Assembly (NCBI RefSeq): GCF_040741455.2
Contig: NZ_CP160328.2
Span: forward strand, 682,001 to 746,000
Reading direction: 5' to 3'
Source: Snodgrassella alvi
Lineage (GTDB): Bacteria; Pseudomonadota; Gammaproteobacteria; Burkholderiales; Neisseriaceae
Length of the DNA stretch: 64,000 bases
Every line of letters begins with the position of its first letter. Position 1 is the stretch's first letter. Below, piece after piece: positions 9,415-16,954 of the stretch. The notes beneath the pieces are model-generated. The model worked only from the letters and a program-made list of their open reading frames with translations. It was not told where the DNA came from and searched no databases. The position numbers and the translations under genes were made by a program.

Positions 9415-9898
9415 ATAAATGCAAATTGATAAAAAAGGAATTGAACAACTATTGTGGCAGGCACTACCAAGGCTGGCAAGCTTCTTTATATACAGAGTTA
9501 GTACAATTCGAACATGAAACGCAAACTTATCCACCTGTACACAAATTTCAGCGCAAAACTGCGGGTAAAATCTGGGGATAACTATAATATACTATTGTTT
9601 TTTAGAGAATATTTTTAATTGATTAAAAAATAGGCAATTTATAAATACCTACCAATATTAAGTGTATACAACAATCAAGAACGATATATTCACTGAGCTA
9701 AAATCATCTACATCAACCTGTGAAAACATAATAAACATTGAAATTAAAATTCACAAATAAACAAAGATGTGGAATGATTGATTAAATTTTTGATTTATCT
9801 AAAACAAAAAGAAAAAGTACCATTAATATATTTTGTAGATATTACAAAATTAATAGATATAATAATTGTGATTACAAAAAAAGATTACTGTAAAAAAG
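9415..9898. other. Intergenic region upstream of nrdR with two DnaA-box-like sites
   Basis: No gene is visible. The stretch 9527-9535 reads TTATCCACC, and 9573-9581 on the opposite strand reads TTATCCCCA; each is one mismatch from the DnaA box TTATCCACA. The rest is AT-rich, and the nrdR promoter must lie here. Confidence 0.4.
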
Positions 9899-10387
9899 CT
9901 ACTCAGTTAAATATTTACGCATCAGCAGGCAATTCACCGTAACCTCTTTATTAAGCGGCAAAGCACATTCTCCCAAAGAAACATAGCCATTGATTTCATA
10001 AAACTTTACAGAATTAAGCGATGCATACAGCTTCAGCATCCCTAAACCTGCACGAATGGCAACATTTTCAGCACGCTGCAACAAAGCCGTTCCTAACCCC
10101 TGATTATGTACAAACGGATGGATATACAATGCATCCAATTGTGCCTCAACAAGATCCATTTGAAAAAAACCCTGTATATGGCCTTTATAATCAACTACCC
10201 ATAAAGCTTTATTGGTATCAGCTAGGGTATGTAAATAACTTTCAATATTTAATAATGATAACCAAGCTTTCAACACGGTTTCATCATACTTGCGTGCGCA
10301 AGTATATTGCACTGCATAGCGATGCGCATTGTAGATGTCTTCACAATCCTCCGCCCGTGCCGGACGCAAATAAGTAATAATACTCAT
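9899..10387 (-). CDS. GNAT-family N-acetyltransferase
   Basis: The 162-residue protein has the GNAT fold. An N-terminal Leu-Arg-Pro-Ala-Arg-Ala-Glu-Asp segment is followed by a beta-strand with Leu-Asp-Ala-Leu-Tyr-Ile-His-Pro. The acetyl-CoA pyrophosphate loop is Gln-Gly-Leu-Gly-Thr-Ala-Leu near residue 98, and a C-terminal Ala-Ser-Leu-Asn-Ser-Val-Lys-Phe-Tyr motif follows. Such enzymes transfer an acetyl group from acetyl-CoA to small-molecule or protein amines; the substrate cannot be told from sequence. It stands alone on the minus strand, divergent from msrAB, and its own promoter should lie between 10388 and 10545. Confidence 0.85.
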   Translation of the reverse strand: MSIITYLRPARAEDCEDIYNAHRYAVQYTCARKYDETVLKAWLSLLNIESYLHTLADTNKALWVVDYKGHIQGFFQMDLVEAQLDALYIHPFVHNQGLGTALLQRAENVAIRAGLGMLKLYASLNSVKFYEINGYVSLGECALPLNKEVTVNCLLMRKYLTE

Positions 10388-10545
10388 AACAATTCTTTAA
10401 ATTAGGTCTGCACTACGTAGATTTACTCATCAAATATTAAGATTTTATATCACACACACATAATTAAGCAAAACAACACCTTTCATTCATAATAAGCAGG
10501 TGATAGCATATAGATAAATATCATACAGCGACAGGTTATAACATC

Positions 10546-11529
10546 ATGAATAAAAAAACTATTTATTTAGCTGGCGGTTGCTTTTGGGGTATGGAAGGCT
10601 ATTTTAAAAGACTAAAAGGCGTGTTGCACACGGAAGCAGGTTATGCCAATGGACGTACTACTAATCCCAGTTACGAAGAAGTATGCAACCAAAATACCGG
10701 CCACGCCGAAACCATCAAACTTGAATACGATGCAGACATTCTGTCCTTAACAGATATTCTGCGACATTTTTTCCGAATCATTGACCCCACTACCCTAAAC
10801 CGGCAGGCCCACGATGTAGGTACCCAGTACCGCAGTGGTATTTATTATGTTGATGCAGCTGATCGCGATATTATTCAGGCGGCCATCAAAGCTGAACAGG
10901 GTCGGTACACAGCACCAGTTGTTGTGGAAAATCTGCCATTACAAAATTTTTTCCCGGCTGAAGAATATCATCAGGACTATCTGGATAAAAATCCACAGGG
11001 CTATTGCCATATTGATTTACAAAAAGCGCGTGAACCATTGCCCGAACTGCCTCAGCCAACTACTCCTACTCAAGCTTACAACCCTAATTCATTTCACAAA
11101 CCCGATAATGCTGCTTTACATCAACAGTTAAGCGAAGAAGCCTATCAGGTAACACAGAATTCTGCAACCGAACGACCTTTTAGCCATCCCTATGATGAGC
11201 TGTTTGTTCCCGGTATTTACGTGGATATTGTAAGTGGAGAACCCTTATTCAGTTCGCGTGACAAATTCAATTCCGGCTGCGGCTGGCCCGCTTTTAGCCA
11301 GCCAATTCAATCAGAAGCCGTTAGTGAACATCATGATAACAGCCATGGTATGCAACGCACAGAGATACGTAGCCATCAGGCTGATTCGCATTTAGGACAT
11401 GTATTCAATGACGGTCCGCAAGAACGGGGTGGTTTGCGCTACTGTATCAACGGCTCTAGCCTGCGCTTCATTCCATATGATGAAATGGAAGCAGCAGGCT
11501 ATGGCGCTTATAAGGATATGGTCAAATAA
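10546..11529 (+). CDS. msrAB: Fused peptide-methionine (S)/(R)-sulfoxide reductase MsrAB
   Basis: This enzyme repairs oxidised methionine in proteins. The N-terminal MsrA domain has the Gly-Gly-Cys-Phe-Trp-Gly motif with catalytic Cys12, and acts on the S epimer. The C-terminal MsrB domain has Ser-Gly-Cys-Gly-Trp-Pro, Asp-Ser-His-Leu-Gly-His-Val-Phe and catalytic Cys300 in Arg-Tyr-Cys-Ile-Asn-Gly, and acts on the R epimer. The Cys-X-X-Cys pair usually found just before Asp-Ser-His is replaced (Arg-Ser-His-Gln-Ala), so this is a zinc-free MsrB. There is no signal peptide and no thioredoxin-like N-domain, unlike the three-domain secreted neisserial enzyme, so it should be cytosolic. Confidence 0.93.
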   Translation: MNKKTIYLAGGCFWGMEGYFKRLKGVLHTEAGYANGRTTNPSYEEVCNQNTGHAETIKLEYDADILSLTDILRHFFRIIDPTTLNRQAHDVGTQYRSGIYYVDAADRDIIQAAIKAEQGRYTAPVVVENLPLQNFFPAEEYHQDYLDKNPQGYCHIDLQKAREPLPELPQPTTPTQAYNPNSFHKPDNAALHQQLSEEAYQVTQNSATERPFSHPYDELFVPGIYVDIVSGEPLFSSRDKFNSGCGWPAFSQPIQSEAVSEHHDNSHGMQRTEIRSHQADSHLGHVFNDGPQERGGLRYCINGSSLRFIPYDEMEAAGYGAYKDMVK

Positions 11530-11765
11530 TATCTACCGTTTAGGCAGCACGGGTGCAATAGCCATGCTGCCTGATTAAAGATTTGAATATTACTGCTCAT
11601 ATCTAGAACCAAAGCAATATTTAACCGATATTATTTTGAAATTAAGAACCTACATCTCTCTATGCACTGATGCGGACAACAACGAATAATAAAAAATTAC
11701 CTGAAAACGATCAAACAGGTATCATGTGAACTAACCAAACTTAAACCCATCAGGAACACCCCGTT

Positions 11766-12338
11766 ATGCCATGGAATTTTCCGATATTGCTCACTTGGTT
11801 GCGTATCCTTATCATTCCTGTATTCACCCTCTTATTTTATTTGCCTACAGACTGGATCAGCGACCGTCAGATTATCAACTGGCTAGCGGCAGGCTTTTTT
11901 GCAGCCGCGGCCATTACTGACTGGTTTGATGGATATCTGGCACGCCGATGGGGGCAAACATCTAATTTTGGTGCTTTCCTTGACCCAGTTGCCGATAAAC
12001 TAATGGTAGCTGTAGCCTTGATATTGCTAGTAGCAACCGGCCGCACATACGCTATATTTGCCATGATAATTATCGGGCGGGAAATCACCATTTCTGCTTT
12101 GCGTGAATGGATGGCCCAACTGGGTAAACGCAATAGTGTGGCAGTAGCCAAACTAGGCAAATTCAAAACCGCTGCTCAAATGGGTGCCATATTTATACTA
12201 TTGATGACATCTCCCCCATTAGCAGAACCCAATCTGCTATGGAAAATTGGAAATATTCTGATGCTTGTGGCCTGCATTCTGACCATCTGGTCCATGCTGT
12301 ATTATTTAAAAATGGCTACTAAAGAATTTAAATCTTAA
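11766..12338 (+). CDS. pgsA: CDP-diacylglycerol--glycerol-3-phosphate 3-phosphatidyltransferase PgsA
   Basis: PgsA makes phosphatidylglycerol phosphate, the committed step to the anionic lipids phosphatidylglycerol and cardiolipin. The 190-residue integral membrane protein has the CDP-alcohol phosphatidyltransferase signature: Asp-Trp-Phe-Asp-Gly-Tyr-Leu-Ala-Arg, then Gly-Ala-Phe-Leu-Asp-Pro-Val-Ala-Asp, which supplies the four metal-binding aspartates. About four to five hydrophobic helices are visible. The gene stands just upstream of a tRNA cluster, as pgsA does in several proteobacteria. The cardiolipin synthase at 27.1-28.6 kb would use its downstream product. Confidence 0.93.
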   Translation: MPWNFPILLTWLRILIIPVFTLLFYLPTDWISDRQIINWLAAGFFAAAAITDWFDGYLARRWGQTSNFGAFLDPVADKLMVAVALILLVATGRTYAIFAMIIIGREITISALREWMAQLGKRNSVAVAKLGKFKTAAQMGAIFILLMTSPPLAEPNLLWKIGNILMLVACILTIWSMLYYLKMATKEFKS

Positions 12339-12386
12339 AAAATCATAGTGAAAGCAAAAAAAAACAAGCAAGCTTCATTAATAGCC

Positions 12387-12414
12387 TTGACACAGATTTT
12401 TTCATCGATATAAT
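12387..12414 (+). promoter_or_regulatory. Consensus sigma-70 promoter of the tRNA cluster
   Basis: A perfect TTGACA at 12387-12392 and a perfect TATAAT at 12409-12414 are separated by 16 bases, about 30 bases before the first tRNA-Gly. It is the strongest-looking promoter I noticed in the window and fits a stable-RNA operon. Confidence 0.85.
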
Positions 12415-12445
12415 GTTGCTTCTTCATTCAGTACGAATGAGCACC

Positions 12446-12521
12446 GCGGGAATAGCTCAGTTGGTAGAGCGCAACCTTGCCAAGGTTGAGGTCGCGAGTT
12501 CGAGACTCGTTTCCCGCTCCA
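12446..12521 (+). tRNA. tRNA-Gly (GCC), copy 1
   Basis: A 76-base cloverleaf. Acceptor GCGGGAA pairs with TTCCCGC, followed by T and an encoded CCA. The anticodon loop TTGCCAA gives anticodon GCC, and the T-arm has TTCGAGA. It is the first of three tandem copies. Confidence 0.96.
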
Positions 12522-12552
12522 AAAAAACATGCTCACATGTATAAAGTGAAAT

Positions 12553-12628
12553 GCGGGAATAGCTCAGTTGGTAGAGCGCAACCTTGCCAAGGTTGAGGTC
12601 GCGAGTTCGAGACTCGTTTCCCGCTCCA
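12553..12628 (+). tRNA. tRNA-Gly (GCC), copy 2
   Basis: The sequence appears identical to copy 1, including the encoded CCA and anticodon GCC. It lies exactly 107 bases downstream of copy 1. Confidence 0.96.
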
Positions 12629-12659
12629 AAAAACATGCTCACATGTATAAAGTGAAAAT

Positions 12660-12735
12660 GCGGGAATAGCTCAGTTGGTAGAGCGCAACCTTGCCAAGGT
12701 TGAGGTCGCGAGTTCGAGACTCGTTTCCCGCTCCA
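12660..12735 (+). tRNA. tRNA-Gly (GCC), copy 3
   Basis: The sequence appears identical to copies 1 and 2 and again lies 107 bases downstream. The flanking sequence after it differs from the spacer that follows the other copies. Confidence 0.96.
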
Positions 12736-12787
12736 GATTTTGATTTAGTAGTTGCTCTACCCGATTGAGTAAATATTTAAGATTTAA

Positions 12788-12861
12788 GGCGGGATGGCAG
12801 AGTGGTCATGCAGCGGACTGCAAATCCGTGTACGCCGGTTCGATTCCGACTCCCGCCTCCA
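12788..12861 (+). tRNA. tRNA-Cys (GCA)
   Basis: A 74-base cloverleaf with acceptor GGCGGGA/TCCCGCC, an encoded CCA and anticodon loop CTGCAAA (anticodon GCA). The T-loop TTCGATT is intact. It is in the same transcription unit as the tRNA-Gly copies. Confidence 0.93.
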
Positions 12862-12881
12862 GATAATTTGAATAGTTTTAT

Positions 12882-12956
12882 GGCGGGGTGGCAGAGTGAC
12901 TATGCCACAGTGTGCAAAGCTGTGTAGGCCGGTTTAAATCCGTGCCCCCGCCTCCA
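12882..12956 (+). tRNA. Degenerate tRNA-Cys-like copy (GCA), possible pseudo-tRNA
   Basis: The acceptor stem GGCGGGG/CCCCGCC is perfect and the CCA end is encoded. The anticodon arm ACAGT/GCTGT holds loop GTGCAAA, giving anticodon GCA. The D-loop has lost the GG pair seen in the neighbouring tRNA-Cys. The T-loop reads TTTAAAT instead of TTCGATT, the T-stem has mismatches, and one extra C lies before the acceptor strand. It is either a decaying duplicate or an unusual functional variant. Confidence 0.6.
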
Positions 12957-12995
12957 ACATAAAAATTAATACATCTTTTGTATTAATTTCCATCC

Positions 12996-13086
12996 GCCCG
13001 GGTGGTGAAATAGGTAGACACAACGGACTTAAAATCCGTCGGCTCTTAAAACGGCCGTGCCGGTTCGATTCCGGCTCCGGGCACCA
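12996..13086 (+). tRNA. tRNA-Leu (TAA)
   Basis: A 91-base class II tRNA with acceptor GCCCGGG/TCCGGGC and an encoded CCA. The anticodon stem ACGGA/TCCGT encloses CTTAAAA, giving anticodon TAA. It has a long variable arm and T-loop TTCGATT. Confidence 0.94.
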
Positions 13087-14317
13087 TTCTATACTCGCCT
13101 ATACTCATAAATACACAAATTTGTACAAATGAGTTCAGACCTTAGATGTTTAAAACTGTTCAAATTTTTAATCCCATTTATAGCAGAATATAACATCTCT
13201 ACAAAGAATTGGTACACAGCAAATTTTTTGATTATCTTCGTACAGTCTTATTCAGTTACAGATTTGAGTGTGATATCAGCAGTTTTCTATGCAAACTTGA
13301 GAAAACAAACTAGAATTTAACTGTGATAATTAATCCAAATAATATTGCATCCAATGGTAAGCCTTTAATCAGTTCAGATATAGCTTGAGTTTTTTTTCTG
13401 ATATTGCTCAATCAAAGTACTCGAACTAAAACTTGAGTTTTAGGCATTACAAATATCAATCTTAATATACGTATTAACTTACTTTATTTTAAATTTTAAT
13501 AAGCCGATGTGTGAGCTTAAGAAAAAGCCAAATCATTACATTATGCTCTATTAATTCCTCAGGCTAAAAAACCAAAAAATAATAAATAATACAAATAACA
13601 CGTATTTCTAAGAATATCCGAAGCTTAACAATCACAAATTAGTCAAAAACACATGCGTTGTGAAAGTTAAAATATTTATTCCAAACATTCTAACCTGAAA
13701 ATAGTAATAAACAGATAAGCTTTCGACATCAAGCTAGTTACAGACAGTATAATAACTTGATAAAAATTAAATAAATTCATCAATATAAAAATACATAATC
13801 AATAATATTAAAATAATTTTATTCTGTTTATGCGTATTTTGTCCCTATATCATCTGGATTAATATTTAATAATTCAATCATTTTTGAGTCTAGCAGCTAA
13901 TTTTAGAGCTTTTTATATCACAAAAGTCACTTCTGAGAGAAAGAAATAACTTAAAGAGCTACCCATGCAAAATATGCAGCAATTAAGTCTTAATTCAGCC
14001 TTGATATTATGATGTGATAAGATAAACGTTATTGATCAAAATGGGCTGGTGTACCAGATTAATGCAATTTGATGATTGACAATATAGCACTTTTATCTGG
14101 GTGCCTATTAATCTATATTTATATCAATTTTTAAACGAAGAGTATTTTACACATTCATATTGATTGGAAAAACGAGCAACAACGAAACTGTAAATCAATT
14201 TTTTATTAAAATTTGCAACAATTCATACATTTTTATAAATAAAAATATTTCAATACAAAGATATAAATTTCTACTCATTAATTAAAATTTATTTTACAGT
14301 ATTTAGGCTTGAGATTA
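13087..14317. other. 1.2-kb gene-free AT-rich region after tRNA-Leu
   Basis: No convincing gene is visible over about 1,230 bases. A nested inverted repeat at 13103-13134 has arms ACTCAT/ATGAGT around the palindrome ACAAATTTGT. It could be a weak terminator of the tRNA unit, but lacks a T-run. I see no integrase, transposase or direct repeat of the tRNA-Leu 3' end. A 63-codon open frame at 13129-13320 looks fortuitous. Confidence 0.5.
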
Positions 14318-15481
14318 TTACAGCCCCATAGCTTGACGAATTAGCTGATTTTTAAGCGAATCTAAATTATTCACCATATTCATTCCCTGATTGCGCAACC
14401 AGCTTATTCCGGGTAGGTAATTATTGGCAAACAGTCTGAACAATCCATCACAACCCTGCTGCATTGTGCGCACTGCTAGTAACCGAGAACGCTGATATTG
14501 TCTGAGCAAAGACCAGCTACCTAAATCCTCGGCATGTGCTAGCAACTGACTGAGATATTCTACATCTGCGAAACCCAGATTAACACCTTGTCCAGCCAAA
14601 GGATGAACGGTATGTGCTGCATCACCAATCAAAGCTATACGCTGACTGATGATAGTCTGCGGCTGGCGCTTAATAAGGTCGAAAGCAAATACCGGAGTGA
14701 TCGGGCTTAGTTCACCCAACTGATAATTGCCTGCTTCAGCTACTTTACAAGCAAAATCTTCACCATTCAGGTGTGAAAGCTTGCCTGCGGAAGCTGTAGA
14801 CCAAACAATGGAAATTTGATGCCCTGGTAAAGGCAGATAAGCAAGAATATCGCCATGACTAAACCACTGGTAAGCGCAGCCGTGATGATATTTTTCTGTG
14901 TTGAAATTAGCTACCAAACCTTGCTGCTGGTACGGTGAAACGTTTACTGTAATACCTGCCTGCTGCCGTAGCCACGATTGAGCACCATCAGCACCTATGA
15001 GTAACTGACTGCGATAAGAAGAGCCATTTTCTAATGTAAGCTGTGCTGACCAGACATCAGTGCTTATCATTTGGGGCTTACTTTGCACAATGGTTACATC
15101 AGTCTCTACCAAAGCATGCCATATTCTGGCTAGCAAATAGCGGTTTTCAAGCATGTAATTCAGATAAGGTACTTTTACGCTGGCTGCATCAAAACTGATA
15201 TGCCCATTGGTGTCGCCATATACTTCCATACGGCTTACTGGCTGTACTCTCTCGACTGGCCATACACCTAATTTATTTAAAAGCTGTTGGTTGGCTGGGC
15301 TAACTGCATAGATACGCGCATCCCATGATTGAGTCAGACTGGTCAGGTTGGTTGTTGGTGGTGCTTTTTCTACTAGTAATACACTTTTGCCCTGCTGCTG
15401 CAATATAAGTGCCAATGTCGCTCCAATTAGCCCACCACCAAGAACAATGATGTCAAAATCTGTTTGCTGCTTATGCTGCAT
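14318..15481 (-). CDS. UbiH/UbiF-family FAD-dependent hydroxylase (UbiF-like)
   Basis: The 387-residue flavoprotein is an aromatic hydroxylase of the ubiquinone pathway family. It has an N-terminal FAD loop Gly-Gly-Gly-Leu-Ile-Gly near residue 16 and an Asp-Ala-Arg-Ile-Tyr-Ala-Val-Ser segment. A second FAD/ribose motif Gly-Asp-Ala-Ala-His-Thr-Val-His-Pro-Leu-Ala-Gly-Gln-Gly lies near residue 288. The segment Phe-Asp-Ala-Ala-Ser-Val-Lys-Val-Pro-Tyr-Leu-Asn-Tyr-Met resembles UbiF, which hydroxylates C6 of the ring, but regioselectivity in this family cannot be assigned from sequence alone. It lies 26 bases after the upstream ubiH-like gene, in one operon. Confidence 0.82.
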   Translation of the reverse strand: MQHKQQTDFDIIVLGGGLIGATLALILQQQGKSVLLVEKAPPTTNLTSLTQSWDARIYAVSPANQQLLNKLGVWPVERVQPVSRMEVYGDTNGHISFDAASVKVPYLNYMLENRYLLARIWHALVETDVTIVQSKPQMISTDVWSAQLTLENGSSYRSQLLIGADGAQSWLRQQAGITVNVSPYQQQGLVANFNTEKYHHGCAYQWFSHGDILAYLPLPGHQISIVWSTASAGKLSHLNGEDFACKVAEAGNYQLGELSPITPVFAFDLIKRQPQTIISQRIALIGDAAHTVHPLAGQGVNLGFADVEYLSQLLAHAEDLGSWSLLRQYQRSRLLAVRTMQQGCDGLFRLFANNYLPGISWLRNQGMNMVNNLDSLKNQLIRQAMGL

Positions 15482-15507
15482 TTTACGTCCTTATCATGCC
15501 AATATTC

Positions 15508-16698
15508 TTATTCAGCAAAATCTGTGAAGGATGAATTCAGACCATAAACCAATTGTTTGGTAAATGACTGTCTGAAAGCTGGTATAGCACCCAGAATGCT
15601 CATCCCTAAACTCTGGCCGTAAGCCAGACCACTATGGGCATGATCAAACAGTTGAACCAAAGCATGTGTGAATCCTACAACCGCATTCGCATCATAAGCA
15701 CGTGCTTGTGCATAGTTTCGTGGCAAAATATCATTATCCAGTTTTGCAATATCAAATGAGCCAAATACTGCACTTAGTGTTTCTGCATCACGTACACCCA
15801 AATTCAGTCCCTGAGCAGCCACCGGATGCATGGTCTGAGCTGCATTACCGATACAGATTACCCGCTGGCTGTAAACACGGCTAAGCTGCCGCAATTGTAG
15901 GGGAAAAGTTGCCACATTACCTATCTGACAAAGCCGGCCAAGACGGTTTCCCAGCACCGTTTGTAACTGCTGATTCATTGTATCCAAATCCATCTGCTGG
16001 CGTTGTTTTGCTTCCTGCGGCGTACATGTCCATACCAGACGAAAATCATTTGTATACGGCAATAATGCCAATGGACCGTTAAGGGTGAAACGTTCATAAG
16101 CAACGGATTGATTGGGGAATTCAAATTTAAGAGTACTGACCAAGGCCTGTTGCTGATAATCGTGGCTGCGTATCTGAATATCAGGTAAGTCTGCGGCCAA
16201 ATTACCGCCCTCAGCGAGAATTAGCCATTGCGCAGTAAATATGCGTGTCTGAAACTGACTCTGGCACTGGATAGAAGCCCAATGTGGCGTTGTATGTATT
16301 TTTTCTACCTTAGTCTGCCATTGTACTGGAACCCGAAGTTTAGTCAGTGCTTGTTCACAGGCCTGAACCAATTTCACATAATCAATGGTGGCACCGAGAT
16401 AAGGCTGATTTATATCCTGAGCTGACAACAGTACTCGACCAAAATGATGCTGCCGCGAAACGTGCACCTTCTGAATGAAAGTAAAAACATCGTCCGGGAG
16501 TTCCACTCCAGCATGACGAAATATTTGAATACTGTGATACGACAAAGCCAGTGTACGCTGATCGGTCAATCTGCTGCCGGCGGCACGAGCCTCTAGCAAT
16601 AATACAGATTTTCCCTGTTGCTGCAACATCAGGGCTGCAAGCATACCCACCGGACCAGCACCGATAATCACAATCGGATAATGTGACAATGGTTGCAT
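15508..16698 (-). CDS. ubiH: 2-octaprenyl-6-methoxyphenol hydroxylase, UbiH-like
   Basis: A 396-residue FAD monooxygenase of ubiquinone synthesis. The FAD loop Gly-Ala-Gly-Pro-Val-Gly begins at residue 13. The segment Asp-Gln-Arg-Thr-Leu-Ala-Leu-Ser and the motif Gly-Asn-Ala-Ala-Gln-Thr-Met-His-Pro-Val-Ala-Ala-Gln-Gly-Leu-Asn-Leu-Gly are typical of UbiH (hydroxylation at C4 in the E. coli scheme). It is first in a two-gene operon with the UbiF-like enzyme, so the pair probably covers two of the three ring hydroxylations. The UbiH label rests on motif resemblance. Confidence 0.8.
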   Translation of the reverse strand: MQPLSHYPIVIIGAGPVGMLAALMLQQQGKSVLLLEARAAGSRLTDQRTLALSYHSIQIFRHAGVELPDDVFTFIQKVHVSRQHHFGRVLLSAQDINQPYLGATIDYVKLVQACEQALTKLRVPVQWQTKVEKIHTTPHWASIQCQSQFQTRIFTAQWLILAEGGNLAADLPDIQIRSHDYQQQALVSTLKFEFPNQSVAYERFTLNGPLALLPYTNDFRLVWTCTPQEAKQRQQMDLDTMNQQLQTVLGNRLGRLCQIGNVATFPLQLRQLSRVYSQRVICIGNAAQTMHPVAAQGLNLGVRDAETLSAVFGSFDIAKLDNDILPRNYAQARAYDANAVVGFTHALVQLFDHAHSGLAYGQSLGMSILGAIPAFRQSFTKQLVYGLNSSFTDFAE

Positions 16699-16954
16699 GA
16701 TGCACCCTTTTACAATCAGAAAAACAGATTCTAACGTAATTTACCACTCGATAAAGTAAAAACAACCATATAAGGATTATCCCTATTTGTACTTGGCATA
16801 GATTTTAGTGCGTCAGTTTTACTGCTCATTACACATGTGTTTTCTATGGCAGATAAAGCTAATTATCTTATTGATAAATTGAAGTTGTGGTCTGGTTTTT
16901 TCTTTATTACTAGGAAATGATTATCGTCTACTAGCTTTGCACATGTGCTCAAGG

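Larger units (their letters stand above)
12446..12735 (+). repeat. Tandem 107-base repeat carrying tRNA-Gly
   Basis: The 76-base tRNA plus a 31-base spacer is repeated directly. The two internal spacers share the core ACATGCTCACATGTATAAAG and differ only in the placement of one A. This shows recent tandem duplication of gene plus spacer. Confidence 0.9.

Noticed and set aside
11542-11572. Inverted repeat AGGCAGCA/TGCTGCCT after msrAB, considered as a Neisseriaceae DNA uptake sequence or terminator
   Set aside because: GCTGCCTGA resembles uptake-sequence dialects of relatives, but I did not find the same 10-12-mer repeated across the window. There is also no T-run, so I call it neither.
12457-12642. 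Minus-strand open frame across the tRNA-Gly array
   Set aside because: It is the antisense of two tandem tRNA genes, and its protein repeats with the tRNA period. This is a common false gene call.
13129-13320. 63-codon open frame after tRNA-Leu
   Set aside because: It has no ribosome binding site and its first bases overlap an inverted repeat. The composition looks like translated AT-rich non-coding DNA, and I recognise no family.
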